Positions 28,101 to 36,858 of a DNA stretch of 64,000 bases are shown piece by piece. The stretch covers positions 3,855,501 to 3,919,500 of the forward strand of contig NZ_CP009283.1 in assembly GCF_000758625.1 (NCBI RefSeq). The letters are read 5' to 3'. This stretch comes from Paenibacillus sp. FSL R7-0273. GTDB lineage: Bacteria; Bacillota; Bacilli; Paenibacillales; Paenibacillaceae. Made by a program: the position numbers and the translations under genes. A model generated the notes under the pieces. The model saw only the letters and a list, made by a program, of their open reading frames with translations, was not told where the DNA came from and did not search any database. Each line of letters opens with the position of its first letter. The stretch's first letter is position 1.

Positions 28101-31100
28101 CGGTTGAAATCAGCGGCTTGAAAAAAGCGTTCGCCGAACTCTACCGCCGCTGGAACAGGACACCGGGCAGCGGACAACCAATCGGGCTTGGCGCATTAAA
28201 ATCCAACATCGGGCATCTGGAGCCTGCGTCCGGAATCGCCGGGTTCATCAAGGTTCTGATTGCCCTCTCGAAGAAGCAGCTGCCCGGCAATGTGCATTTC
28301 AGGGAATTGAATCCTTATATTCAGCTTGAAGGATCGCCGTTCTATGTGCTGGAGGACAGCAGAGAATGGGGTGCACCGCAGGCTGAATCCGGCAAGGTTC
28401 AGCCCCGCTGCGCGGGCGTCAGCTCGTTCGGCTTCGGCGGAACCAATGCCCATGCCGTCATCCAGGAGTACATGGAGAAGCCGGCAGTCCGTTTCGCAGG
28501 GGCTTATGGCCAGCCTGCACTGTTTATTCTCTCCGCCAGAAACAGCGGCCGTCTGCGCGAATATGCGGCTCGCTTCATGCGTTATCTGGACTCTGAGACG
28601 CCTGACCATTTGCACTCCATCGCCTATACGCTCCAGACCGGGCGTGAAGAGATGGAGGAGCGGCTGGCAGCGGTAGCCTGCTCCATTGATGAGCTACGGC
28701 ATCAGCTAACGGCATTCTGCGATGCCCGGCAAACGGACGGGCTGTTTACCGGCAATGCCAAAAAGCCGGGGGCAGCGCCTGGTGCCAAATCTGCGGCGGC
28801 AAGCGATGTTGCACGGGCACTTTCTTCGAACGATGCCAGCACTCTCGCGGGGGCCTGGACAGCCGGGGCAAGCATCGACTGGCTAGAGCTCTACGGTGGA
28901 CAGCGGCCGCACAAGCGGGCCGGATTGCCAACCTATCCGTTTGCGGAAACAAGTTACTGGATGCCGCTCAAGGAAGCTGAACTCCCAGCCCCAGCCGCTG
29001 CTCGGGTGGAAGAAGACTCCCTTTCCCGCTTGCATGCGCTGGTCAGCTGCAATGTATCGACGTTGTACGAGCAGGCTTTCGAAACCGTTTTTCAGGGAAG
29101 TGAGTTTTATCTTTCCGACCATGGACATGTGCTGCCGGGTGTAGTGTATCTGGAAATGCTGCGGGCAGCCGGAGAACTGGCAGATCCGGGAAGACGCGTA
29201 ACAGCGATCCGCAATGTTGTATGGTCCAATCCGGTCATCGTAGAGCGGGAGCCGAAGACCGTAAGAACGGTCCTTCAGGCTGATGCCCAAGGCATAGACT
29301 TCCGTATCAGCTCTGCGCAGGACGGTCAACTGTCCAATCATGCTCAAGGCAGGCTGGAACTGTCCGGCGCGGAAAAGAGAACGCTGGAGCAGTACGATAT
29401 CGAAGCACTCCTGGCAAGATGCAGCGGCGGTGAAACCGAGGCCCGCTCCTATTATGGGCTGCTGGGACATCTGGGGGCAGAGCTCGGCAGCCGATTCCAG
29501 GGTATCCGAGCTTTGCATTGCAATCAGGAGGAAGCAATCACCCGGCTCGGAGTGCCCGAAAGCCTGAATCAGACGCTGGACCAGTTCCTGCTGCATCCGA
29601 CGCTGACTGACGGCGGCCTGCAATCCGCGGTGGCTTTTGCCTATCAGACAGGGAGGATTGACCGCAATGTACTGTATGTGCCGTTTGTTCTGGGACAGCT
29701 TGAGCTGTTCGACGTTTCAATCAGGCCTGCTTTTGCTTATGTGAAGCAGTCAGCGTCACGGGGGCTTAAATTCGATATTCTGTTCCTGAGTACGGCGGGT
29801 GAGGTGATAGCCAGCATGCAGGAGCTGTCGATCCGGCCGTTCCAGGCAGGTGCACTTCAAGGCGCGCCGTCCCCTGAAACATCCGCTGTCTATTTCAAAA
29901 CGGAATGGGCCCAGGCTGCCCTTCAACCCTCGTTAATTGCCCGTGATAAGGAAGAACGCCTGCTCCTGATTAACGCCGGCCTGGAGGAAACCCGGCAGCT
30001 TGCAGGCACTGCTCCAGGGCAAGCCGTCCGCATTGAATGGGGCGGGCATTTCAAGAAAATTGACGCCGGGCATTACCGTATTAACCCGTCTCTCGCTGGA
30101 GACTTCGGCAGATTGGCTGCGGAATGCGGCCTTACGGATGAAACCCGGCTGCGGATTGTGTGCCGGTTGGGCAATGACGGGGAAGGAGGCCTGAAGGAGC
30201 GGATCGAGCGGGAAATCTATCCGGTATTCCAGCTCTGCAAATGGCTATCCGCTTATCGTTTTAGACATGAAGCCAGGCTTTGCTGCTTTTATCAAAAGGA
30301 AGAGTCCGCTGCTGAATACAGTGCGCTTGCGGGATTCTTCCGCTCGCTCACCCTGGAGCACCCGAAACTGCTGGGCAGTGTGATTCATTGCACAGGCGAT
30401 ACGCCCCTTGCTTTTATCCTGAAGGATGAGCTGGCTGGAAGCGATGGTACACCGGAAGTGAAATATGAAGACGGCATGCGGTTTGTGCGTCAACTGGTTC
30501 CGATGCAGCCCGTAAGCCCGCAGGAGCCGAAGCTGGCCCTGGGCGGCGCTTATATGATAGTCGGCGGCATGGGCGGGCTGGGCTTTATCTTTGCCAAATA
30601 CCTGGCGTCAGCCTGTCAGGCGAAGCTTGTGCTCTGCGGCAGAAGTCCAAACGCGGACGGAGCGAAGCTGGACGAGCTGAAGGCATTGGGTGCAGAAGTA
30701 ACCTATATTCAGATGGATTTGGCAAGCCCGGTGTCTGCGGCTCAAGCAGTCCGCACGGCCAAAGCAGCCTATGGCAGACTGAACGGCGTATTCCACTGCG
30801 CCGGTGTGGTTAGAGATTCCCTTTGGGGCAAGAAAGAGCTGACGGAAATCGAAGAGGTGCTCAATCCCAAGGTATACGGAACAGTGCATTTATATGAAGC
30901 GCTGGCTATGGAGGAGCTGGAGCTGTTTGTTCCTTTCTCTTCCTCCACTTCACTGATCGGAAATATAGGGCAGGGCGATTACGCTTACGCGAACAGCTTC
31001 CTGGATCATTATGTCGCATTAATGAACGGACGGTTAGGCAGAAGCGATACGGTACTGAACTGGTCGATTTGGCAAAATGGCGGCATGCAGATTGATTCAG

Positions 31101-34100
31101 CTACCGGTGAACTGCTGTGGAACAAATTCGGTATGCGCCCTATGTCAGATAGCGAAGGCATTCAGGCCTTCGGGTACAGTCTGGCGCTGAATGAACCGCA
31201 AGTTATGGCGGCGGCTGGCGACCGGGACAAGCTTATTGGCGCCTTTACCCGCTCTTCACGCAGGGAAAGCATCCGCTCTGCAGAAAAGCAACCGGCCCCG
31301 GCTGTTTCCCGGCAGGCGCAGGTTCCGCAGCTGGCGGATGCACTGATCGGTATAATGGCCGGAATTCTCAAGAGCGACCGCAGTGAAATCAGCCGCGACT
31401 CGGATCTCGCTGAACTGGGCTTTGACTCCATTTCGTTCACAGAGCTGTCCAATGCAATAAACCGCGCCTTTAGCGTGGAGATCACACCGACTCTGTTCTT
31501 TGAGCAATCTACCCCGGAGGCGATTGCGGAAGCTGTTTATGAGGAATACGGAGCGGCCATTGACCGGCATTTCCAGGCGGCTGAACCGTTACTCACAAGA
31601 AATACCGCCGGACAAGCACCCGCTCCTGATCGCGACGGCGCAGATCATGTACCGCAGATGGAGAAGGCCATTACGCAACATGCGTTCCGAACGCTGCTTC
31701 CGGCTCCGGATGTAAGGACAGGAGTGCCAGAAAGCTCAGGTGCTGCCCGCTCCGGAAACGGAGCCGCTTCCGGAGCCCTCCTGCCAATATCGCCGCAAGC
31801 CAGAGAGCCGATCGCCATTATCGGCATGAGCGGCACGATGCCGGGCGCGGATAATCTGGACCAGTTCTGGAGCAACCTCGAAGCGAAGCGCGATATGGTT
31901 ACGGAAATTCCGGCGGACCGCTGGAACTGGCAGGACCGGTTTGGCGACCCGCGCAGTGGGACCGGCAGAACGGATGTGAAATATGGTGCCTTTGTCAACG
32001 GCATCGATACCTTTGATCCGCTGTTCTTCGGTATTTCGCCTATGGAAGCGGAGAAAATGGACCCGCAGGAGCGCCACATGCTGCAAACGGTATGGCATAC
32101 CTTGGAGAATGCGGGATATACGGCGGATGCGCTGGCCGGCACGCGCACCTCCGTCTTCATTGGCGTATCTAATGGTGATTACCAGGAGCTGCTGCTGAAA
32201 GAGGATATCGCCACAACGCTGACCCGGACGATGCTGTCCAACCGGATCTCCTACTTCTTCAACTGGAGCGGACCCAGCGAGCCTGTGGATACCGCGTGCT
32301 CCAGCTCGCTGGTAGCCATTCACCGGGCGGCGGAGTCGATCTGGCATGACAACTGCATCTATGCGGTGGCGGGCGGCATCAACCTGATTGCAAGCCCGAA
32401 TCTGTTCATTGCAGGCAGCAGCCTGGGTATGCTCAGCAAAGACGGCAAATGTAAAACATTCGATAAGAACGCCGACGGCTACGTCCGGGGGGAGGGAGCT
32501 GCAGCGCTGCTGCTTAAGCCGCTTTCGGCGGCTATCCGGGACAAGGATTACATTCACGGGGTCATCCGCGGGACAGCGGTCAATCATGGCGGCAAATCCA
32601 ACTCGATTACTTCGCCCAATGCCAAGGCGCAGGCGGATGTCATTGTTCAGGCTCATGAGCGTGCGGGCATCGATCCCTCCACCGTAACTTACATTGAAAC
32701 CCACGGCACGGGGACAAGCCTTGGTGATCCGATTGAGGTTGAAGGAATAAAGAAAGCCTTCAAGACGCTGTACCGGGCATGGGACAAGCCGGAATCAGAG
32801 CTGCCTGAGTGTGTCCTTGGCTCGGTCAAGACGAACATCGGCCACCTGGAATCGGCGGCCGGCATGTCGAGTATCTGCAAGGTGCTGTTGTCCATGAAGC
32901 ATAAGAAGGTTCCGGGCAACCTGCATTTCAATGAACCGAATCCTTACCTCAAGCTGGAGGGCACCGGGCTGCGCATTGCCGGGGAAACAGCTGCCTGGGA
33001 GGCGCTGAGCGATGCCCGCGGCCGGGAAATTCCGCGCCGGGCGGGCGTCAGCTCGTTCGGAGTCGGCGGCAGCAACGCGCATATTATTCTGGAAGAATAC
33101 CGGAATGATCCTGTGGTCATGCCTGCCTCTAGCCGGAGCCAAAGCCTAATTGTGCTGTCGGCCAAAAGCCGGAGCAGCCTGCTGGAGAACAGCCGCCGGT
33201 TACAGGCGTTTGTAGCCCGCAATCTTGACAACGCCAGCACTGCAAGCAACGATCAGGCGGTCCCGGCTCTTGAAACGGCTGTACGGAAGGATGTTGTTTA
33301 TCTGTTCGCCGCCGTTATGGGGCTGGCGCCGGAGGATATCGATGCCGATGCCGTACTTGAGGAATACGGCCTTGACGCAGTAAAGAATGTCCGGCTGCTG
33401 GAGGGGCTCAAAGAAAAGTATCATCTGGAATTCAAAGATTCCCTGTATGGCTTCTCTTCTTTAAACAGCCTGGTTATGTTCCTGCTGCAGCATGACAGTG
33501 AAGCTGTGGCTGCGTATTATGCGGGAAGCGGGGCAGGCGGGGAGACCCGGGCCGGCGGAAGCGCTGCCCCGGTTTCCCTTGAGCAGCTTGCCTGCGGCCT
33601 GCAGACCGGACGCACCGAATTCAGCGAGCGGGCGGCTTTTGTGACCGACAGCCTGGAGAAGCTGCACGAACTGCTGGGAGCCTATATCTCCGGAAACAAG
33701 GAGCTGCCGGGAATATACGAGGGTCAGAGCAGCACACGCTCTCCGCTTGGCAAGCTGTTCGACGGTGAGGAAAGCAGGCTCTTCATAAACGGGCTGATGC
33801 AGTCCGGCAAGCTGGACAAAATCGCCCAGCTCTGGGTGCAGGGCGTCGCTGTCGACTGGCCTTTCTGGTACAAAGATGCCATACGTAAGACACCGCTGCC
33901 GGAATATGCATTTGACCAGGAGCGTTATTGGCTGCCTGGACCTGACCGGATTCCGGGAGGAACCATACCGGAGAAAGGGCCGGAAGAGGGGGCCGAGGAA
34001 CCGGAAGCCTTAAATGACGAGCAGCTCCTGATGTGGCTGACCAAGGTGCATAAAGGGGAAATCAGCGCAGAAAATCTAAATATGTTGGTGGGGGATCTCT

Positions 34101-34108
34101 TGGAATGA
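25106..34108 (+). CDS. Trans-AT polyketide synthase: KR-ACP-KS-DH(deleted motif)-KR-ACP-KS[ACP-like insert]-docking
   Basis: The frame opens at TTG 25091, but ATG 25106 (MSLGKP) lies 8 bases after a GGTGG and is chosen, giving 3000 aa. The protein starts at the KR boundary (KR1 GGAGSLG, Tyr387), so it completes the module left open by the preceding gene. ACP1 is GFDSI (Ser551). KS1 has Cys855 with an unusual ETHGTGT. The DH has a shortened motif (listed separately). KR2 (VGGMGGLG, Tyr1959) and ACP2 (GFDSI, Ser2108) follow. KS2 (Cys2398, ETHGTGT, NIGH) carries a carrier-like insertion, then the CGLQTGR linker, and the protein ends in a helical tail (GEISAENLNML) resembling those at other junctions. 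The ACP served by KS2 is on the next protein. KR1 has Glu in place of the B-type Asp; KR2 has Asp. A 53-base gap separates it from the previous gene, the only real gap between PKS genes here. Confidence 0.96.
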   Translation: MSLGKPDEQKDIIYFQEQWADSAPALQTAAAERQPGTLLLVVEADTLETRSAAAALADEYTVVTVRLGASLSQETERCYSVNRREQADYTALLSDVTKTFPQIACVAMLWNQGQTIETAAGNAAYAIDSMFYWIKAFHALKLRLNNRWLSVSMNGDGERLDVEALGACGKSLERVYPRLRYTQVEVRDAGYALADILRGEIRCLSYPFTHEVRYEQGLRREKRLGEITLQDRAGLLKNKGIYLITGGAGSLGMILAGHLARTYHSRLILLGRSTPDSALELKLETLRGYGAQAEYIVCDIADRSSVKQAIQQAKRQFGAINGVIHAAGKASEQLIFQKEAHEFTSVLQPKTDGVLALDEALKEEPLDFFTVFSSTSSLIGDFGQGDYAVANRFLDRFCEYREGLVKQGMRSGKSISIQWPLWEAGGMHLENGAEKLYLQASGIGQLTAEQGIGCFEAVMADGRGQTAVIYGERSKLAPQLNLIKPNGKSQAKGGITKLDKHYRPEEMGQQHGVLLEEQVKHDVLRLAAEVLQTQTGKLDMDENMGDFGFDSISLKEYADGLSELYDVELSPAVFFAKTTLNELAHFLAEEDFSTEVAAYYAGKSGAVPEGPAVVSQWDAASLEEPSAQPNSTLSSGPPAAPMSPFEGQSIFTDSPDPAPALQPLSSKYQGRKKAGGQPAAEKTARDVAVVGLSFKLPGADTAEELWRFLDGRENQVREIPADRWDWKAYYSTDPQQDNKTNSRWGGFIGGHDQFDAKFFQISPREAELMDPQQRLFIQAAWRAVEDSGYKMSQLSGRQVGVFAGVQFSDYQQLLSANMDKVHAQSSIGNATALLSNRVSYLFNFKGPSESVDTACSSSLVALHRAVKSIQHHESELALAGGVSLMLDPNTYVGAGVMGVFSPEGRCKTFDRSANGYVKGEGVGVVVLKPLEKAVEDGDHIYGVIKGTAVNHGGRAHSLTAPNPDAQAELLLKAYTEAGIDPGTVSYIETHGTGTELGDPVEISGLKKAFAELYRRWNRTPGSGQPIGLGALKSNIGHLEPASGIAGFIKVLIALSKKQLPGNVHFRELNPYIQLEGSPFYVLEDSREWGAPQAESGKVQPRCAGVSSFGFGGTNAHAVIQEYMEKPAVRFAGAYGQPALFILSARNSGRLREYAARFMRYLDSETPDHLHSIAYTLQTGREEMEERLAAVACSIDELRHQLTAFCDARQTDGLFTGNAKKPGAAPGAKSAAASDVARALSSNDASTLAGAWTAGASIDWLELYGGQRPHKRAGLPTYPFAETSYWMPLKEAELPAPAAARVEEDSLSRLHALVSCNVSTLYEQAFETVFQGSEFYLSDHGHVLPGVVYLEMLRAAGELADPGRRVTAIRNVVWSNPVIVEREPKTVRTVLQADAQGIDFRISSAQDGQLSNHAQGRLELSGAEKRTLEQYDIEALLARCSGGETEARSYYGLLGHLGAELGSRFQGIRALHCNQEEAITRLGVPESLNQTLDQFLLHPTLTDGGLQSAVAFAYQTGRIDRNVLYVPFVLGQLELFDVSIRPAFAYVKQSASRGLKFDILFLSTAGEVIASMQELSIRPFQAGALQGAPSPETSAVYFKTEWAQAALQPSLIARDKEERLLLINAGLEETRQLAGTAPGQAVRIEWGGHFKKIDAGHYRINPSLAGDFGRLAAECGLTDETRLRIVCRLGNDGEGGLKERIEREIYPVFQLCKWLSAYRFRHEARLCCFYQKEESAAEYSALAGFFRSLTLEHPKLLGSVIHCTGDTPLAFILKDELAGSDGTPEVKYEDGMRFVRQLVPMQPVSPQEPKLALGGAYMIVGGMGGLGFIFAKYLASACQAKLVLCGRSPNADGAKLDELKALGAEVTYIQMDLASPVSAAQAVRTAKAAYGRLNGVFHCAGVVRDSLWGKKELTEIEEVLNPKVYGTVHLYEALAMEELELFVPFSSSTSLIGNIGQGDYAYANSFLDHYVALMNGRLGRSDTVLNWSIWQNGGMQIDSATGELLWNKFGMRPMSDSEGIQAFGYSLALNEPQVMAAAGDRDKLIGAFTRSSRRESIRSAEKQPAPAVSRQAQVPQLADALIGIMAGILKSDRSEISRDSDLAELGFDSISFTELSNAINRAFSVEITPTLFFEQSTPEAIAEAVYEEYGAAIDRHFQAAEPLLTRNTAGQAPAPDRDGADHVPQMEKAITQHAFRTLLPAPDVRTGVPESSGAARSGNGAASGALLPISPQAREPIAIIGMSGTMPGADNLDQFWSNLEAKRDMVTEIPADRWNWQDRFGDPRSGTGRTDVKYGAFVNGIDTFDPLFFGISPMEAEKMDPQERHMLQTVWHTLENAGYTADALAGTRTSVFIGVSNGDYQELLLKEDIATTLTRTMLSNRISYFFNWSGPSEPVDTACSSSLVAIHRAAESIWHDNCIYAVAGGINLIASPNLFIAGSSLGMLSKDGKCKTFDKNADGYVRGEGAAALLLKPLSAAIRDKDYIHGVIRGTAVNHGGKSNSITSPNAKAQADVIVQAHERAGIDPSTVTYIETHGTGTSLGDPIEVEGIKKAFKTLYRAWDKPESELPECVLGSVKTNIGHLESAAGMSSICKVLLSMKHKKVPGNLHFNEPNPYLKLEGTGLRIAGETAAWEALSDARGREIPRRAGVSSFGVGGSNAHIILEEYRNDPVVMPASSRSQSLIVLSAKSRSSLLENSRRLQAFVARNLDNASTASNDQAVPALETAVRKDVVYLFAAVMGLAPEDIDADAVLEEYGLDAVKNVRLLEGLKEKYHLEFKDSLYGFSSLNSLVMFLLQHDSEAVAAYYAGSGAGGETRAGGSAAPVSLEQLACGLQTGRTEFSERAAFVTDSLEKLHELLGAYISGNKELPGIYEGQSSTRSPLGKLFDGEESRLFINGLMQSGKLDKIAQLWVQGVAVDWPFWYKDAIRKTPLPEYAFDQERYWLPGPDRIPGGTIPEKGPEEGAEEPEALNDEQLLMWLTKVHKGEISAENLNMLVGDLLE
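29020..29870 (+). other. DH domain with an in-frame deletion in the active-site loop
   Basis: Sister DHs read DH-xxx-G-xxxx-PG; this one reads DHGHVLPG (His codon 29120), about four residues shorter, with the flanking FYLS and VVYLEM sequence well conserved. The C-terminal HPTLTDG Asp motif is intact. The His remains but its loop is short, so activity is uncertain: either the module yields a hydroxyl, or a contracted loop still works. Confidence 0.75.
33272..33525 (+). other. Degenerate ACP-like domain (Ser to Ala) inserted in a ketosynthase linker
   Basis: The insertion lies in the same place as the one near 14127-14415, between the KS C-terminal strand and the QTGR helix. It reads as a carrier protein through four helices, including LEEYGLDAVKNVRLL, which matches LEEYGLDSI except that the attachment Ser is Ala (codon 33377-33379). 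It cannot carry phosphopantetheine at that position. Recurrence in a second KS argues for a structural or recruitment role. Confidence 0.75.
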
Positions 34109-36717
34109 GCAGTTACTCGAGAATGCAATTGTTGAAAATGGTGGAGAACGGAGAGCTGACACCCGAAGAGGCGCTGGTTATGATCCGGGGCAAACAACAG
34201 CCTGTACCGGCGGAGCCGCTTGATGCGGCTCCAGCCGCGCAGGACGGTTTGGACCGTTTAATCAGAAAAGTGCTGGTTGACGGCGTTGCGGCAGTGCTAA
34301 AGGTTCCGGCTGCCAAAATTCATCCGGATACCGACTGGAAGAGCTTCGGCTTTGACTCCATCAGTTTTACGGCGTTCCACAGCCATATCGCCGAACGCCT
34401 CAAGGTGGATCTCCCGATGAATGCCTTTTTTGAGTATGACACGATCAATGAGCTGAGCAGGTATTTGCTGGAACAGTCTCATGCTAATCCCGCCGAACCG
34501 GCCGTTGTATACGCTATGGCAGGCGCAGCAGCGGAAACGCCTTCCCAGGCAGCCGGGGTTCAGCAGCCCCAAGAAACGGGGAATGCCAAGCGGCCTGCGA
34601 TTACAGCTGCGCCAGATGTCACAACAGCGAAACAAAATCCGGCTCCAAGCGGAACCGGTACAAATCAGGCCATTCCGCATGGCCTGCAGCTAATCGGCAG
34701 CACGGATCATTTTCCCCTCCGGTTCTGGAGTGAACTTCGCGATAACAGAACCGGGTCCGGCCGCTACCGCTCCTATTCCTTGAAAGAAATGAAGGAGGAC
34801 CGGCACCGTTACATTCATCTGCTGGCTGACACGCCGTCAGGCAACAGCATGGAGGTGGTCTTATCCGGTCAAGGCCAGCCGATTGTTCTTGTTGGCGGGG
34901 TTGGTATGGCTTCACCGATGGTACTGAAGCAGCTTGAATACTTCTCGCATAACTATAAACTCATCTGTATCCATAATCCGGGCTGCGGCCTCAGCGAGGA
35001 TATCAGCGACTACACGCTGGAGGGCCGGGCGGAGATTGTCGCCGGGGTGCTGGACAGCCTGGGCATAGCAGAGCCGGTTGCCTTCATCGGCCTGTCCTGG
35101 GGAGGATTGCTCGGGCAGACCTTCAGTGTAATGTATCCTGAGCGGGTATCACATCTCATCCTGGTCAGCTCCATATACGAAATTGTCAATGAAAATCCGA
35201 AAATGAATGCGGATGATGCGATGCGCCAGGATCTGGAGGCGGTGCCAGGCGGAACCGATTACCTGGAGCTGCTGGAATGCGGAAAGAGTATTGATCAGCA
35301 GATTTTTACCAAATACATGGAGTATTATCTGCCGGGTAACCAAAAAAGTTATTCGACCCTGAATATTCTCACACAGATCCAAGCACCCGTACTGATCGTC
35401 TACGGAAGAAACGACACTATTATCAATACACGTCAATCCAAAGTAATGGGAGCAAGCATACCGGGAGCGAAGATGCTGGAACTGGAAGATGCGGCGCATT
35501 TTCTGTTTATGACGCACCATGAACAGCTTAACCGCGCGGTAGCCGGCTTTCTTTCCGGAAACTGCGGGCAAAGCTCTTTTAATCTTAAGGACAACCTGGA
35601 GCAAATGCTCGATTTCGAGCAGCGGCGCACGGCGGAGCTGTCGATTCGCGGACTGGAATGCTACGGGGGGCTTGAAGAACAGCTTAACCGGCTGTGCACG
35701 GGCTATGCTTACCGGTTCCTGAAGGAGTCCGGCATTGACGTGAGCCCAGGCACCATCCACGACCGGAGAGAGTGGGCACAGCATCTCCATTTGCCTGCAG
35801 CCTACACCAGACTGCTGGACTCCATGATCGACATGCTGGCGGAAGATGGCATCGTGAAGCTGATGGACAGCCGGGTGAAGTTTATTGCAGCCCCGTCTGC
35901 AGTTTCCGATCCCCAGCCGCTGTACGAAGCCTGTCTGGAGAGCTATCCCGATTTTAAAGGCATGCTTGTCTTTCTGGATTACTGCGTCGGGAAGTACAAA
36001 GAGGCGCTCAGCGGCCGGATTCCTGCGGTCAGCGTGCTTTTTCCGAAAGGAAGCTCGGAGGCGCTGGAGCAGAGCAATCAGGATACAGTGGAGCATGGTA
36101 AAGAGCGGGTCTATGCCGGAGTCGTTCATGATGCGCTTGCGCTGCTGATTGACGGTGCGGAGCAGGGAAAGGTAATCAATATTCTTGAGGTAGGGGGAGG
36201 AACGGGCCTGTTGACCCGCCAATTACTTCCCCTTGCAGAACGCGCCAACGTCAACTACTGGTTTACCGACATCGGCGAATATTTCCTTGGCAAGGCGAGG
36301 CAGAACCCTGAATTTGCCTGCCTGAACTTCAAGGCGTTTGACATTACCAAAGACCCGAAGGCTCAGGGATTTGTACCGGGCAGCTTTGATGCCGTGCTCG
36401 GTCTGAACGTAGTTCACGCAACCAGAGACATTGGAGGAACAGTGGACAATCTGAAGCCTCTTCTGGTGCCGGGCGGGGTCATGATGCTGATTGAAGCGTG
36501 CAAGCCGCAGCGCTGGGTAGATATGGTCTGGGGGCTAGCCGAGGGCTGGTGGGTCTTCGAGGATCATAATCTACGGCACAAATCACCGGTCATTAATCCG
36601 TACGCCTGGGAAAAGGTGCTCTCCGATTCCGGCTTCGGGGAGGTTCAAGTGCTTCCGAATAGCGATGCCGGGCGGTTTGAGGCAGATTGTGTGCTGGCTG
36701 TTGCCCAATATCAATAA
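34105..36717 (+). CDS. Terminal PKS protein: docking-ACP-thioesterase-methyltransferase
   Basis: 870 aa; the start overlaps the previous stop (ATGA). Residues 1-30 are a docking-like helix pair (GELTPEEA), then an ACP (GFDSI, Ser85) that receives the chain from the KS ending the previous protein. Residues about 245-490 are an alpha/beta-hydrolase with a GLSWGG elbow (Ser331), Asp437 (YGRND) and His465 (DAAHF), a complete thioesterase triad. Residues about 500-870 are a SAM-dependent methyltransferase: ILEVGGGTG at 693-701, then the LNVVHATRDIGG, LLVPGG and EGWW blocks typical of PKS-associated methyltransferases. TE normally ends an assembly line, so a methyltransferase after it is unusual; it might methylate the released carboxylate or an oxygen, or be a C-methyltransferase placed here by rearrangement. 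The catalytic assignments are good; the methyl acceptor is unknown. Confidence 0.93.
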   Translation: MSSYSRMQLLKMVENGELTPEEALVMIRGKQQPVPAEPLDAAPAAQDGLDRLIRKVLVDGVAAVLKVPAAKIHPDTDWKSFGFDSISFTAFHSHIAERLKVDLPMNAFFEYDTINELSRYLLEQSHANPAEPAVVYAMAGAAAETPSQAAGVQQPQETGNAKRPAITAAPDVTTAKQNPAPSGTGTNQAIPHGLQLIGSTDHFPLRFWSELRDNRTGSGRYRSYSLKEMKEDRHRYIHLLADTPSGNSMEVVLSGQGQPIVLVGGVGMASPMVLKQLEYFSHNYKLICIHNPGCGLSEDISDYTLEGRAEIVAGVLDSLGIAEPVAFIGLSWGGLLGQTFSVMYPERVSHLILVSSIYEIVNENPKMNADDAMRQDLEAVPGGTDYLELLECGKSIDQQIFTKYMEYYLPGNQKSYSTLNILTQIQAPVLIVYGRNDTIINTRQSKVMGASIPGAKMLELEDAAHFLFMTHHEQLNRAVAGFLSGNCGQSSFNLKDNLEQMLDFEQRRTAELSIRGLECYGGLEEQLNRLCTGYAYRFLKESGIDVSPGTIHDRREWAQHLHLPAAYTRLLDSMIDMLAEDGIVKLMDSRVKFIAAPSAVSDPQPLYEACLESYPDFKGMLVFLDYCVGKYKEALSGRIPAVSVLFPKGSSEALEQSNQDTVEHGKERVYAGVVHDALALLIDGAEQGKVINILEVGGGTGLLTRQLLPLAERANVNYWFTDIGEYFLGKARQNPEFACLNFKAFDITKDPKAQGFVPGSFDAVLGLNVVHATRDIGGTVDNLKPLLVPGGVMMLIEACKPQRWVDMVWGLAEGWWVFEDHNLRHKSPVINPYAWEKVLSDSGFGEVQVLPNSDAGRFEADCVLAVAQYQ

Positions 36718-36858
36718 ATATTCAATAAAATAAGATGATTTTTAACATTATACAGCATAAACATTCATTGACATTAGTGGAGCTATTAGCTGATAATTTA
36801 GTAGATTAACAAGGTAATATGTGGAAATATGACAGGTAATCCCTTAGAGGAGGCGGAA
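36718..36858 (+). other. Non-coding gap between the PKS genes and the trans-acting genes
   Basis: This AT-rich stretch contrasts with the GC-rich coding on both sides. It contains a promoter (listed separately) and the ribosome-binding site of the next gene. I see no hairpin with a T-run after the PKS stop codon, so read-through from the PKS operon is possible. Confidence 0.8.
36768..36797 (+). promoter_or_regulatory. Predicted sigma-A promoter for the trans-acting operon
   Basis: A perfect TTGACA (36768-36773) is followed after 18 bases by GATAAT (36792-36797), five of six matches to TATAAT, in an AT-rich setting. Transcription would start near 36804 and the first start codon lies about 55 bases further on. 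No operator repeat was recognised. Confidence 0.65.

Noticed and set aside
1-36717. Embedded AT or cis-ER domains in the PKS genes
   Set aside because: No GHSLGE-type AT motif or MDR-type ER motif occurs between KS and ACP in any module; the linkers are the short post-KS type of trans-AT systems.
36718-36767. Rho-independent terminator after the terminal PKS gene
   Set aside because: AT-rich sequence without a GC-rich stem followed by T residues.
36829-36858. Upstream ATG start for the BaeB-like hydrolase
   Set aside because: No ribosome-binding site precedes it, whereas a strong GAGGAGG precedes ATG 36859.
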